The notes below the pieces were generated by a model, which was not told where the DNA came from, made no database searches, and saw only the letters and a program-made list of their open reading frames with translations. From JAFDWI01 sp964544305 (lineage in GTDB: Bacteria > Actinomycetota > Acidimicrobiia > Acidimicrobiales > Iamiaceae), in contig CAZJAZ010000026.1 in NCBI GenBank assembly GCA_964544305.1, positions 1 to 37,387 of the forward strand: a stretch of DNA of 37,387 bases, read 5' to 3'. Position 1 is the stretch's first letter, and each line of letters begins with the position of its first letter. The translations under genes and the position numbers were made by a program. Shown in pieces: positions 16,857 to 26,139 of the stretch.

Positions 16857-18038
16857 GTGGACGAGATAACTGGCCTACCAATCGTGGGAATGGTCGGGGC
16901 AGGACAACTCGCTCGGATGGTCCATGAAGCAGCCGGACCACTTGGTCTTTCACTCCACGTCCTTGCCGACAACGAGAACGACGGGGCGGCACTCATCACC
17001 CGCTCGGTCACCGTTGGTGATTACCGCTCGATTGACGATGTCGCTCGGTTCGCGTCCGCCTGCGATGTGATCACCTGGGATCACGAGCACGTCCCCAACG
17101 ACGTGATCGCGCAATTGTTCCAGCGTGACGTCAACGTGCAACCCGGTGCAGCCGCGCTGCGTTTTGCACAAGACAAAGCCGCGATGCGCCACCGTCTGAC
17201 CGAACTGAACGTTCCCTGCCCGCGGTGGATCGACCTCGAACCATCCGCCGATCCAAAAGGCGATCTCAGCAAGTTTGTTTCCGAGGTTGGATCGCCCTAT
17301 GTGCTCAAAGCCGCACGCGGCGGCTACGACGGCAAAGGGGTTTGGGTCCTCAAATCCGTTGACGACGCCACTGAGCTGCTTGCGTCGGCGACGCCACTCA
17401 TTGCTGAAGAGAAGGTGGCAATTCAACGTGAGCTCGCGGCAGTCGTCGCTCGCACGCCGTCGGGAGAGATCGCGGCGTGGCCTGTGGTCGAAACCGTCCA
17501 GCGGATGGGGATCTGTGTTGAGGTGATCGCCCCTGCCCCCGACCTCACCGAACTCAGCGCGCACGGAGCGCAAGCAATCGCGCTCCGTCTTGCCGAGGAA
17601 CTCAATGTCACCGGGGTGCTCGCCGTTGAGCTCTTCGAAACCACAGATGGCCGTCTGCTCGTCAATGAACTTGCCATGCGTCCGCACAACAGCGCGCATT
17701 GGACAATCGAAGGTTCGATGACGTCACAGTTCGAACAACACCTTCGGGCGGTGCTCGACTGGCCCCTTGGCGCCACTACCCTCACAGCGAAGCACACCGT
17801 CATGGTCAACGTGCTTGGCGGCCCAAACGACTCTGCAATCCCCCCACTTGAAAGGCGTGTCGCACTGATGATGCGACGCTACCCTGACGTCAAATTGCAT
17901 CTCTATGGCAAGACATGGCGGCCGGGTCGAAAGGTTGGCCACATTACGGCCATCGGCGACGACCTCACCGATACCCGCGGACGTGCCAAACTTGCAGCCC
18001 AACTCCTTGTTCACGGATCGACGGAGGTCACGCCATGA
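16857..18038 (+). CDS. purK: N5-carboxyaminoimidazole ribonucleotide synthase
   Basis: ATP-grasp enzyme of purine biosynthesis that carboxylates AIR to N5-CAIR with bicarbonate. About 393 residues. The N-terminal PIVGMVGAGQLARM is the family nucleotide-binding start, and FAQDKAAMRHRL, YVLKAARGGYDGKGVWVL (ATP-grasp glycine loop) and the C-terminal NELAMRPHNSAHWTIEG with its metal/ATP-binding residues follow. Some PurK proteins have NEIAPRPHNSGH; here Ala-Met replaces Ala-Pro. GTG at 16857 is chosen; a TTG at 16848 is also in frame. The stop overlaps the purE ATG by four bases. Confidence 0.93.
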   Translation: MDEITGLPIVGMVGAGQLARMVHEAAGPLGLSLHVLADNENDGAALITRSVTVGDYRSIDDVARFASACDVITWDHEHVPNDVIAQLFQRDVNVQPGAAALRFAQDKAAMRHRLTELNVPCPRWIDLEPSADPKGDLSKFVSEVGSPYVLKAARGGYDGKGVWVLKSVDDATELLASATPLIAEEKVAIQRELAAVVARTPSGEIAAWPVVETVQRMGICVEVIAPAPDLTELSAHGAQAIALRLAEELNVTGVLAVELFETTDGRLLVNELAMRPHNSAHWTIEGSMTSQFEQHLRAVLDWPLGATTLTAKHTVMVNVLGGPNDSAIPPLERRVALMMRRYPDVKLHLYGKTWRPGRKVGHITAIGDDLTDTRGRAKLAAQLLVHGSTEVTP

Positions 18039-18538
18039 GTACGTCACCCAAAGTTGGCATCATCATGGGTTCCGATTCGGATTGGCCAGTCATGGAAGCC
18101 GCCGCCCAAGCACTCGACGAGTTCGACGTTGCTTACGAGGCACGGGTTGTGTCTGCGCATCGCACACCACTCGATATGGCCGAATACGCCCAACAGGCAG
18201 CATCCCGAGGTCTCGAGGTCATCATTGCGGGTGCGGGCGGAGCCGCCCATCTCCCAGGGATGGTGGCGTCGCTCACCACCCTGCCGGTCATTGGTGTGCC
18301 GGTGCCTCTCAAGTATTTCGATGGCATGGATTCGCTGTTGTCAATCGTGCAAATGCCTGCTGGCGTGCCAGTCGCGACGGTGTCGATTGGTGGCGCTCGC
18401 AACGCGGGTCTCCTTGCGGTGCGCATCTTGGCCATCCACATGGACGCGCTGGCCACAAAGATGGCCGCTTTCCAAGACGCCCTCGCTGACACGGCCCGAG
18501 CAAAAGATGCGGCCCTCGCCGCACAAATCGAACGATAA
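18035..18538 (+). CDS. purE: N5-carboxyaminoimidazole ribonucleotide mutase
   Basis: Converts N5-CAIR to CAIR, the step after PurK. The 167 residues show GSDSDWPVM near the N-terminus, VVSAHRTP with the catalytic His, and IIAGAGGAAHLPGMVAS, all diagnostic of class I PurE. The ATG at 18035 overlaps the purK stop (ATGA), so the two are translationally coupled. The C-terminus carries a typical Ala-rich helix. It ends 31 bases before the convergent ACAD gene. Confidence 0.95.
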   Translation: MSTSPKVGIIMGSDSDWPVMEAAAQALDEFDVAYEARVVSAHRTPLDMAEYAQQAASRGLEVIIAGAGGAAHLPGMVASLTTLPVIGVPVPLKYFDGMDSLLSIVQMPAGVPVATVSIGGARNAGLLAVRILAIHMDALATKMAAFQDALADTARAKDAALAAQIER

Positions 18539-18569
18539 CCAACGAGGGTCGAGTCACTCGGGCGCGCGA

Positions 18570-19817
18570 TTACGCGTGCGGCACGTCCCGGTACGCAATG
18601 TTGTGGTCGCCGGTTGCTTCACGGGGCATACCCAGCACCCGTTCGGCAATCAGGTTGCGTTGCATCTCGTTTGAACCACCACCAAGCGACAACGCTTGGC
18701 GCCACAACGTCGACTCGCCAGCGGCGCGCACCGCGGAGTCGTCATCAATGGGCCACATCACGCCATCGGCACCAGCGACATCAAGTGCCTGTTCGGTCCG
18801 CGCCATTCGTGTCGTGGCCGCGGAGAGTTTGAGAAAAGCTCCCGCTGCAGGTGACATCGCCCCGCTCGTCATGGCCCCAACGATGTGCTCGGTCAATTGT
18901 CGATGCACGGTCTCGGCAATGCGAGCTTTCGCAACGGCGCCCTGCACGACTGGATCATTGGCGATCCCACGTGCGCGAGCAATCGTGACGAGATCACCTC
19001 CGGGTTCACCGTCACCGTGTAAAAGCAAACGGCCACTCGTATAACGAGAACCCCCTCCCACCGCGGCTCGTTCGTGACCCAACAAGAGAGTCGCGACCTG
19101 CCAGCCTTCGTCGATCTCACCGATGACCGCGGACCTCGGCACGCGCACGTCATCAAAAAATTCTTGGCAGAACTCATCGGAGCCATCAACCTGTCGGATC
19201 TGCTCAACTTGGATGCCGGGCTGATGAATCTTGACCATGAACATCGTCAAGCCACGATGCTTGGGAACGTCCCAGTTTGTACGGGTAAGACACATGGCCC
19301 AGTCCGCGTGCTGTGCACCCGACGACCAAATTTTCGAGCCATTGAGCACGAACTCATCGCCGTCGCGATCTGCCCGCAAGCGCACACCGGCGAGATCGGA
19401 TCCGCCGCTTGGCTCAGAAAGAAACTGCACCCAAAGTTCGTCGCCTCGCAGAATCGCGGGCAAATGTGCGGCACATTGTTCTTGCGTCCCGACCTCGGCC
19501 AATGTCGCGGCCAGGATCCCAAGCGTGGGGACATTGATCGAATACGGCATGTCATAGGGCAACGAAACTTCGGTGAACGCGTGCTGATGCGCGGCCGACA
19601 GGCCGAGTCCACCAAATTGTTGTGGGAAGCAGATCCCGGCAAAGCCACCATCCCAAAGTTTCCGTTGCAACTGCCGTTCGTGGCGCAGCCGGTCAACATC
19701 GCCTCGACTTGGAACGCGCTCAGGCCGTGGTGGCATGACCGATGCGAACCAGGCGGCCGCACGCTGGGCAAATGCTTCAACGGTTCCCGTTGGTGCTGCG
19801 TCGTGGTCGACAGTCAT
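18570..19817 (-). CDS. Acyl-CoA dehydrogenase, larger subunit of a two-gene pair
   Basis: A 415-residue ACAD. It shows GFAGICFPQQFGGLGLSAAHQ, FLSEPSGGSDLAGV (FAD contact), GSKIWSSGAQHADW, and the C-terminal LGGGSNEMQRNLIAERVLGMPRE. It matches the C-terminal half of the two fused ACADs in this window. The start at 19817 overlaps the stop of the upstream ACAD gene (ATGA), so subunits are probably made in equal amounts and form the two-subunit FadE type used on bulky substrates. An upstream in-frame extension is rejected because it would lie inside the partner gene. Confidence 0.9.
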   Translation of the reverse strand: MTVDHDAAPTGTVEAFAQRAAAWFASVMPPRPERVPSRGDVDRLRHERQLQRKLWDGGFAGICFPQQFGGLGLSAAHQHAFTEVSLPYDMPYSINVPTLGILAATLAEVGTQEQCAAHLPAILRGDELWVQFLSEPSGGSDLAGVRLRADRDGDEFVLNGSKIWSSGAQHADWAMCLTRTNWDVPKHRGLTMFMVKIHQPGIQVEQIRQVDGSDEFCQEFFDDVRVPRSAVIGEIDEGWQVATLLLGHERAAVGGGSRYTSGRLLLHGDGEPGGDLVTIARARGIANDPVVQGAVAKARIAETVHRQLTEHIVGAMTSGAMSPAAGAFLKLSAATTRMARTEQALDVAGADGVMWPIDDDSAVRAAGESTLWRQALSLGGGSNEMQRNLIAERVLGMPREATGDHNIAYRDVPHA

Positions 19818-20971
19818 GCGGCCGCTCCAAACGCGATGCGAGCGACACGTTGTTGATGGGCAATCGGATCGCCCAGGGTCATCCGGTTGATCGTGGCTCG
19901 GCGAAGGTAGAGGTGCAGGTCGTGTTCCCACGTCACCCCGATCCCCCCGTGGAGTTGCACACAATCCTGAATAATCTCGGTTGCGGCCGGGCCGACGAAG
20001 GCTTTGGCGATGCTGACCAGTTCATCGGAGGTTGGATCACCGGTGGCCAGCGCGTTGGTTGCTGCGATCGTGGTCGCGTCGCAACGCTCTATTTCGAGCG
20101 CGTTGTCGGCGCAGCGGTGTTTGAGTGCCTGGTACGAGTTCAGTGGGCGCCCAAACGAGTACCGATCTGCGAGATAGTCCAACGTGCGAGCAAAGATTGC
20201 TCGAAGCGCTCCCACAGTTTCTGCGCATTGCAACACCGCCCCAACATTGTGCTGGGAGTTGATTGCGTCTGGCGCCCCCGCCACGTCACCCACTTGCAAC
20301 TCGGCATTGACCGCCACGTTGTCGAAGGTGACGCGTGCGAATCGACGGGACAAATCCAGTCCACCAAGTGGAGTGATCGTCACGCCAGGCGTGTCACTTG
20401 GGATCAAGAATTGTGCGGCTGCATCAGACACGCTCTCATCTGCATCAGCACCAGAATCAACGGTGGCATTGACCAAGAGCCAGCGCGCCCCAACACATGA
20501 CTCAACGCCGGTCACGCTTCCCGACAACTTCCACGACTCATGGTCTTGGCCAGGTGATGCCACAACTGGAGACCGGCCATTGATGGGCACGGGGGTAAAC
20601 GTCGCGACCGCTTTTCCCTCCACGAGTTCGCTCAAGACACGGTCAAAGAGGTCACACGATTGTGCTCGTTGCAATGCGAACGCCACCACATTGGTCGGCA
20701 CAAACGGTCCGGGGGCGACGACCGCACCAAGTTCTCGTGCAATGCAACAGGCATCGACCAAACCGCTGTCACTCACCGATCCGCCGCCACGATCTTCGCT
20801 GACGAGAAGTGACGTCCAGCCGAGCTCGGCACCGTGTCGCCACGCATCCGCGTCATAACCAAGCGGATTGCCTTGTTGCGCACGAGTCGCCGTCAACCCA
20901 CCGGCGGCCTGCAGAAAAGACCGGGTCGTGTCCACCAGCAGTTGTTGTTCACCGGTCAAGTCAATGTGCAC
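19814..20971 (-). CDS. Acyl-CoA dehydrogenase, smaller subunit of a two-gene pair
   Basis: A 385-residue ACAD. It has GWTSLLVSEDRGGGSVSDSG, AELQVGD, DRYSFGRPLNSYQALKHRCAD, and HGGIGVTWEHDLHLYLRRA, the same pattern as the N-terminal half of the fused proteins. The Glu in TWEHD is where heteromeric sterol-type ACADs have a conserved acid. The GTG start follows AGGAGG by five bases, the best ribosome-binding site in the window. Divergent from the amidohydrolase gene with operator site D between. A Cys-rich or lid domain is absent. Confidence 0.88.
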   Translation of the reverse strand: MHIDLTGEQQLLVDTTRSFLQAAGGLTATRAQQGNPLGYDADAWRHGAELGWTSLLVSEDRGGGSVSDSGLVDACCIARELGAVVAPGPFVPTNVVAFALQRAQSCDLFDRVLSELVEGKAVATFTPVPINGRSPVVASPGQDHESWKLSGSVTGVESCVGARWLLVNATVDSGADADESVSDAAAQFLIPSDTPGVTITPLGGLDLSRRFARVTFDNVAVNAELQVGDVAGAPDAINSQHNVGAVLQCAETVGALRAIFARTLDYLADRYSFGRPLNSYQALKHRCADNALEIERCDATTIAATNALATGDPTSDELVSIAKAFVGPAATEIIQDCVQLHGGIGVTWEHDLHLYLRRATINRMTLGDPIAHQQRVARIAFGAAA

Positions 20972-21036
20972 CGCTACCTCCTGAACGAGTCTTAAAACAG
21001 TTTCGCCGACACGCGGTCATCGGCCAGTGTAAAGTT

Positions 21037-21053
21037 ATCTAACACTCGTGTCA
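21037..21053 (-). promoter_or_regulatory. Shared operator, site D
   Basis: Minus-strand reading TGACACGAGTGTTAGAT, matching TGACR-N4-TGTYAG. It lies between the small ACAD subunit start (20971) and the amidohydrolase start (21076), 22 bases before the latter. TATTTT just downstream on the plus strand could be part of that gene's -10 region. Confidence 0.65.
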
Positions 21054-21075
21054 GCTATTTTCTGCGAGGATTCAC

Positions 21076-22269
21076 ATGCCTTCCCGTCAACTCGACTTTC
21101 CGGTTTTTGATGCCGACAATCACCTCTATGAATCAACCGAGGCGCTCACAAAGTTCCTCCCCGATTCACGGAAAGGAATCGTGCGTTACGTCGAAGTCGA
21201 CGGCCGCACCAAGATCGCGCTCAAAGGACAGATCAGCGACTACATTCCGAACCCCACGTTCGACCGTGTTGCCCAACCTGGAGCGCAAGAAGAATATTTC
21301 CGCTCCGGCAATCCTGAGGGCAAGCCAATGCGCGAGATCATGGGGCGCGGTATCGATTGTTTGCCCGCTTTTCGTGCTCCTGAACCACGCCTTGCCCTCA
21401 TGGACGAGCAAGGGATTGATCGCGCAATCATGTGGCCGACGTTGGCGAGCCTCGTCGAAGAACGCCTGCGGGATGATCCCGAAGCCATTCACGACATCGT
21501 GCACGCACTGAATCAGTGGATGCACGAAACGTGGTCGTTCAATTATGAGAATCGCATCTTTCCCACGCCGGTTATCACGCTGCCGGTTGTTGATCGGGCC
21601 ATCGCGGAGCTCGAGTGGGTTCTTGAGCGTGGCGCCAAGATCATTCTCGTCCGCCCGGCACCGGTCCCCGGTTTTCGTGGTATGCGGTCGTTCGCACTGC
21701 CCGAGTTTGATCCGTTCTGGCAGATCGTGTCCGACGCCGACATTGTTGTTGGCATGCACGCCTCGGACTCGGGATACCAACGGCGCATTAACGAATGGGA
21801 AGGCGTGCGCGATGACGAGTTCACTCCCTTCGCTCCACGGTCGGGTTTCTCAACCATCGTGATGGGTCAACACCGAGAAATCATCGACACGATCTCGTCG
21901 ATTGTTGGACATGGTCTCGCAAGCCGATTCCCCAAACTGAAGTTCGTACCGGTTGAGAACGGCAGCGGCTGGGTCAAGCACTTGCTGTCAGACTTTGCGG
22001 GTGCGTACAACCAGAACCCAAATGCGTTTGACGAAGACCCGGTGATGGTTTTCAAACGCAACATCTGGGTGCACCCATTCCACGAAGACGACCCGATTGG
22101 CCTCGTCGAGTTGCTCGGTGCAGACAAAGTGCTCTTTGGATCGGACTTCCCACACCCCGAAGGGATGGCCGATCCGATCAGCTTCGTTGACGATCTCGCC
22201 GAACTCCCCAGTGATCAGGTCGCACAGATCATGGGCGGCAACTTGTCGCAACTTATGAAAGTAGCCTGA
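21076..22269 (+). CDS. Amidohydrolase-2 family metal-dependent hydrolase
   Basis: A 397-residue protein of the ACMSD-like amidohydrolase family (TIM barrel). It has the N-terminal FDADNHLYE, the DRAIMWPTLASL and GMHASDSGY segments with a metal-ligand His, and the C-terminal LFGSDFPHPEG with the conserved Asp. Such enzymes do hydrolysis or decarboxylation and recur in gene sets for CoA-linked breakdown of cyclic compounds. GAGGA precedes the ATG by five bases. The CoA ligase gene begins six bases after its stop. Reaction unknown. Confidence 0.82.
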   Translation: MPSRQLDFPVFDADNHLYESTEALTKFLPDSRKGIVRYVEVDGRTKIALKGQISDYIPNPTFDRVAQPGAQEEYFRSGNPEGKPMREIMGRGIDCLPAFRAPEPRLALMDEQGIDRAIMWPTLASLVEERLRDDPEAIHDIVHALNQWMHETWSFNYENRIFPTPVITLPVVDRAIAELEWVLERGAKIILVRPAPVPGFRGMRSFALPEFDPFWQIVSDADIVVGMHASDSGYQRRINEWEGVRDDEFTPFAPRSGFSTIVMGQHREIIDTISSIVGHGLASRFPKLKFVPVENGSGWVKHLLSDFAGAYNQNPNAFDEDPVMVFKRNIWVHPFHEDDPIGLVELLGADKVLFGSDFPHPEGMADPISFVDDLAELPSDQVAQIMGGNLSQLMKVA

Positions 22270-22274
22270 CCCAC

Positions 22275-23915
22275 TTGCAAAGCGGCCGCACGTTTCGGGT
22301 TCCCGAGTTCACACCTACTGCCGGGACGTTCATTCGCTGGTGCGCGGAACACCATGGGGATCGTCCCTTTGTGGTGCTCAACGACGAGCGGTTGACCTAC
22401 GCGGACGTCAACCAACGATCAGCCGAGTTGGCCAAAGCCATGTTGGCACACGGCATTGGGAAAGGCAGTCGCATCGCGTTGCTCGCATCGAACTCGCCAG
22501 ATTGGGTGATCACGTGGTTAGCCGCTGCCCGGATCGGCGCGGTCACCGCCCTTGGTAACACGTATGCGAAAGCAGGCGAGCTTGCACGCATGTTGTGCGA
22601 CGCGGACGCTGGCACCCTCTTTACCGTTACCTCGTATCTCGGCAACGATTACCTCGCTCGTCTCAGCGCTGCTATCGAAGGCCTCGCCGACTCATCCGAA
22701 GGTGACCTTTTTTGCGCGGCGATGCCCTATCTACGACGCATCGTCACATTTGAGCCAACTGATCTGCCGTGGGCTGCGTCAATCGACGCATACGTCGGCG
22801 GGGCATCGATTGTAAGTGATGCACTACTCGCCGCGGCAGAAGCACAGGTGTCCCCAGCCGACCCAATGGTGATCATCTATTCGTCGGGTTCAACCGCCGC
22901 ACCCAAAGGCATCGTGCACGCGCAGGGTGCGGTCATCACCCATGCCTACAACCTCTGGCAGTTCCGAGACGTCGCCGAGGACGATGTGATCTATACGCCA
23001 ATGCCCTTGTTTTGGGTGGGCGGTTTGTCGTGGACGTTGGTGGCAGCCATGCACGCAGGGGCCTGTCTTGTTTTTGAAGACCGATTCGAGCCACGTGCGA
23101 CGCTCGATCTCATCGAAACCGAGCATGTCACGCAGGTGTTGGGTTGGCCGCACATGGCCAAAGCGCTCATGGAGCATCCAAGTTTTGCCGAGCGTGATTT
23201 GTCCTCGGTTCGTGGCGGCAATCTGAGCATGCTCAAACCGGCTGGAAGCGGGTTTGACGATATGCCCAAAGCAAATTCGCTTGGCATGACCGAAACGCTT
23301 GGACCACACACGATTGAAGCAAAATCCGATGCGCTCCCGTTCGACAAAGCCGGCTCGTTTGGGCGACCGGTGCCGGGCGTTGAACATCGGGTTGTTGACC
23401 CGGTCACCAGAGAGGATTGTGGCGCTGGTCAAGACGGTGAGCTTTGGTTGCGTGGCTACAACCTCATGCTTGGAATCAACAAGGTCGACGCGTCACAGGT
23501 GTTCACACCCGATGGCTGGTATCGGACCGGTGACGGCGGTCATTTCGACGCTGATGGGCACTTCTATTACAAGGGCCGGCTTGGGGAGGTCATCAAGTCA
23601 TCGGGCATGAACGTAACCCCGCGCGATGTTGAGATCGCACTCGAAGCGCTCGATGGCGTCGCGCTCGCGTTCGTGACCGGAGTCCCAAATACTTCTGGCG
23701 ATCAGGATGTCGCCGCAGTGGTCGCGTGCACCCCCGGCGCTGACCTTGATGCCGATCAGGTTCGTGACGCGTTGAAAGCCAGAGTCGCGAACTATCTCGT
23801 TCCTCGCCATTTCATTGTGTATCAGTCGCCAGACGACCTGCCCTGGCTCGATTCAGGCAAGGTCGATCGCAAAGCACTTGTGGCGCTCGTCCACGAACGT
23901 TTCGCGGCGGAATGA
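22275..23915 (+). CDS. AMP-forming acyl-CoA synthetase
   Basis: A 546-residue class I adenylate-forming enzyme. It has IIYSSGSTAAPKGIV (about 198-212), GMTETLGPH (about 336), GWYRTGDGGHFDADGHFYYKGR, and the C-terminal LDSGKVDRKAL with the catalytic Lys near 528. It is a different subfamily from the ligase at 5170-6681: the P-loop is SSGST and the TETLGPH motif is unusual. The start is a TTG six bases after the amidohydrolase stop, with no clear ribosome-binding site, so it may depend on coupling. Substrate unknown. Confidence 0.87.
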   Translation: MQSGRTFRVPEFTPTAGTFIRWCAEHHGDRPFVVLNDERLTYADVNQRSAELAKAMLAHGIGKGSRIALLASNSPDWVITWLAAARIGAVTALGNTYAKAGELARMLCDADAGTLFTVTSYLGNDYLARLSAAIEGLADSSEGDLFCAAMPYLRRIVTFEPTDLPWAASIDAYVGGASIVSDALLAAAEAQVSPADPMVIIYSSGSTAAPKGIVHAQGAVITHAYNLWQFRDVAEDDVIYTPMPLFWVGGLSWTLVAAMHAGACLVFEDRFEPRATLDLIETEHVTQVLGWPHMAKALMEHPSFAERDLSSVRGGNLSMLKPAGSGFDDMPKANSLGMTETLGPHTIEAKSDALPFDKAGSFGRPVPGVEHRVVDPVTREDCGAGQDGELWLRGYNLMLGINKVDASQVFTPDGWYRTGDGGHFDADGHFYYKGRLGEVIKSSGMNVTPRDVEIALEALDGVALAFVTGVPNTSGDQDVAAVVACTPGADLDADQVRDALKARVANYLVPRHFIVYQSPDDLPWLDSGKVDRKALVALVHERFAAE

Positions 23916-24014
23916 ACACTCCTTTTCGAGCCGCCAAACAAATGAACAAAGACTTCGGTATTATTTGCGGAGACAGTTTGAGACGGTGCATCGACCGCTG
24001 TATCAGGGGGACAC

Positions 24015-24905
24015 ATGCAGACTTCACGCAGAACAAGGCGCATTCTTGGTGTTGCACTTGTTGCCAGCCTCATGGCAACACAAAGTGCATGCACGCCCCG
24101 CGTTGACACGTATGTTGCCCTCGGCGACAGCTACACCTCTGGGCCAGGCATCACCACCCAAGTCGCTGGGCCATCATCTGATCCAAACGGCGACCTTGGC
24201 AGCCCGGCCGGGTGCATGCGATCTGATCGGAATTATCCCACCGTCGCGCGTGCCGACCTGGCCGCCGCAGGCATCACCTTTGCACGGTTCTGGGACTTCA
24301 GTTGTTCCGGAGCACAGACCGAAGATTTCTACACGGGCCAGTCAACAGACAACGGCACCAATCAGCCACAACTCAACGCGATTGGCAGTGCAACCAAAGT
24401 GGTCACGATCGGGATAGGCGGAAACGACATCGGATTCTCTGACATCATCAAAGGATGTGTGGCCTATCAAAGTTGCAAGTCCGACTATGTACACGACGGC
24501 ATTGACGAACTGCGGGATCGCATCGATGCGCTTGCACCAACCATCGCGCAACTAGTGACTGATGTGCACACCCGTGGCCCGCAAGCCAAAGTTTTTGTGA
24601 TTGGCTACCCAGCGATTCTGCCGCACTCAACTGGCGTATTGGGTTGTCAAACGATGACCCAAAGCGACGTTGCCTACCTTGATGGAGTGCAGCAATATCT
24701 GAACGCCATGTTGCAGACACAAGCACAAGCGAACGACGCAACGTTCGTCGACTTGTACACGCCGAGTGTCGGCCACGATGCCTGCGCGAGTGACCCGTGG
24801 GTGAACGGACTCGTAGCGATCCCGCCCGTTCACCCCAATGCGACCGGCATGGCTCAAAGTGCACAGGTTGTTGCGAATGCGATTCAAACGGAGCTGGCGA
24901 GCTAG
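24015..24905 (+). CDS. Secreted SGNH/GDSL-family esterase
   Basis: A 296-residue hydrolase. An N-terminal signal peptide is present: basic RTRR, hydrophobic ILGVALVASLMA, then QSAC, a possible lipobox with an atypical -3 residue. The catalytic Ser is Ser39 in ALGDSYTSG, the oxyanion Asn is in IGGND (about 139), and the catalytic His is near 273 in VHPNATG. The Asp that usually sits three residues before this His is absent; it is Pro here. Some actinobacterial SGNH esterases use a Ser-His pair instead. GGGGG precedes the ATG. Predicted to act on extracellular or envelope esters. The gap from the CoA ligase stop is 99 bases. Confidence 0.85.
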   Translation: MQTSRRTRRILGVALVASLMATQSACTPRVDTYVALGDSYTSGPGITTQVAGPSSDPNGDLGSPAGCMRSDRNYPTVARADLAAAGITFARFWDFSCSGAQTEDFYTGQSTDNGTNQPQLNAIGSATKVVTIGIGGNDIGFSDIIKGCVAYQSCKSDYVHDGIDELRDRIDALAPTIAQLVTDVHTRGPQAKVFVIGYPAILPHSTGVLGCQTMTQSDVAYLDGVQQYLNAMLQTQAQANDATFVDLYTPSVGHDACASDPWVNGLVAIPPVHPNATGMAQSAQVVANAIQTELAS

Positions 24906-24936
24906 ACGAAGGTCGCGAGGCTCAACCGGCCAATTG

Positions 24937-26139
24937 CTAACGAACACGGGTGAGAAGCATCGCGCCAGCGATCGGGCCACCACCGTTTGCGACCGCTGCC
25001 ACTTCGCAGCGCCCAGTGACCTGGCGTTCACCGCCCTCGCCACGCAACTGCACGCACGCCTCATGAATATGACCAAACCCGTGCAGCCGACCGGCCGAGA
25101 GCTGTCCACCATGCGTATTCAGCGGCAGTTCACCGTCTCGTGCAATGCGATGCCCTCCCTCGATGAACGAACCTGATTCACCTTTGCCACAAAATCTAAG
25201 GGCCTCAAGCCACACCATGGAGAGAAAGCTAAAACCGTCATAGAGCTGTGCCACGTCTACGTCGCTCGGGGTGAGTTCGGTTCGAGTCCACAGGTGGGCA
25301 CCTGCATCACGGGCTGCCATGGTGGTCATGTCATCAAACTGGTCCCACGACGGACGCCCTCGTAGCGCCGTACCGACCGCTTCAATCGACACAGCCGGGT
25401 GATCGAGATTGGAAGCATGGTGCGCGTTCGACACCACAAACGCCGTTGAGCCATCCACGGGTGCATCGCAATCGAACAGGCGAAACGGCGTGGTAACCAT
25501 GCGAGACGCGAAATAATCATCGAGGCTCATTGGGTCACGATAAATGGCAACCGGATTAATTTGTGCGTTGCGGCGAGCGTTCAGCGCAATCTGCGCAAGC
25601 TGTTCCGACGTGGTGCCGTACTCGTGGAAGTGGCGTTGCGCCACCATTGCCAACCAGATCGCTGGCGAATACGCCCGAAACGGAATCGACCATTGCAACA
25701 CGCCCCCGATGCCCTTCGTGGCGATCGAATCACCGCCACCGGCACCAATGCCAGCTCGTCCACCACTTCCTTGTTCGGTTGATTCGGTGACCGTTCGATA
25801 GACGAGCACATGCTGTGCGAGTCCTGACCCGACGGCCAACATCGCGTTCACCATCGCGGAAAGCTGCGCCGGGCCTTCAATGCCGCCCGCGTGCCAGTTC
25901 ACGTCAAGGCGTAGTGCGTCTTGGACTTCCGGAGAAGATGGGCCCGTGAAACCTGCGCCGCCTGGCCCGGCGCCCGGGTAGGTGGCGAGCCCATCGATGT
26001 CGGTGACGTCGAGGCCAGCGTCGGCAATCGCTCGCAGTGAAGCTTCCACGGTGAGGTCGATGCCGGTTCGATTGATGCGGCGACCGACTTGGGATTGGCC
26101 GATCCCTGAGATGATCGAGCGGCGTTCAAAGTCGGTCAC
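24937..26139 (-). CDS. Ltp2-like thiolase-fold protein lacking the thiolase nucleophile
   Basis: A 400-residue thiolase-fold protein. At the nucleophile position the sequence runs HAGGIEGPAQL instead of NACATG, and the C-terminal second cysteine motif is replaced by ANGGGPIAG. It keeps YDGFSF and HGGQLSAGRLHGFGHIHEA. This pattern resembles Ltp2-type retro-aldolases that, with a DUF35 partner, cleave a branched beta-hydroxyacyl-CoA side chain in sterol degradation. The second tyrosine I recall as catalytic in Ltp2 is not evident here (Arg at the likely spot; alignment uncertain). GTG start overlaps the DUF35 stop by four bases. Confidence 0.78.
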   Translation of the reverse strand: MTDFERRSIISGIGQSQVGRRINRTGIDLTVEASLRAIADAGLDVTDIDGLATYPGAGPGGAGFTGPSSPEVQDALRLDVNWHAGGIEGPAQLSAMVNAMLAVGSGLAQHVLVYRTVTESTEQGSGGRAGIGAGGGDSIATKGIGGVLQWSIPFRAYSPAIWLAMVAQRHFHEYGTTSEQLAQIALNARRNAQINPVAIYRDPMSLDDYFASRMVTTPFRLFDCDAPVDGSTAFVVSNAHHASNLDHPAVSIEAVGTALRGRPSWDQFDDMTTMAARDAGAHLWTRTELTPSDVDVAQLYDGFSFLSMVWLEALRFCGKGESGSFIEGGHRIARDGELPLNTHGGQLSAGRLHGFGHIHEACVQLRGEGGERQVTGRCEVAAVANGGGPIAGAMLLTRVR

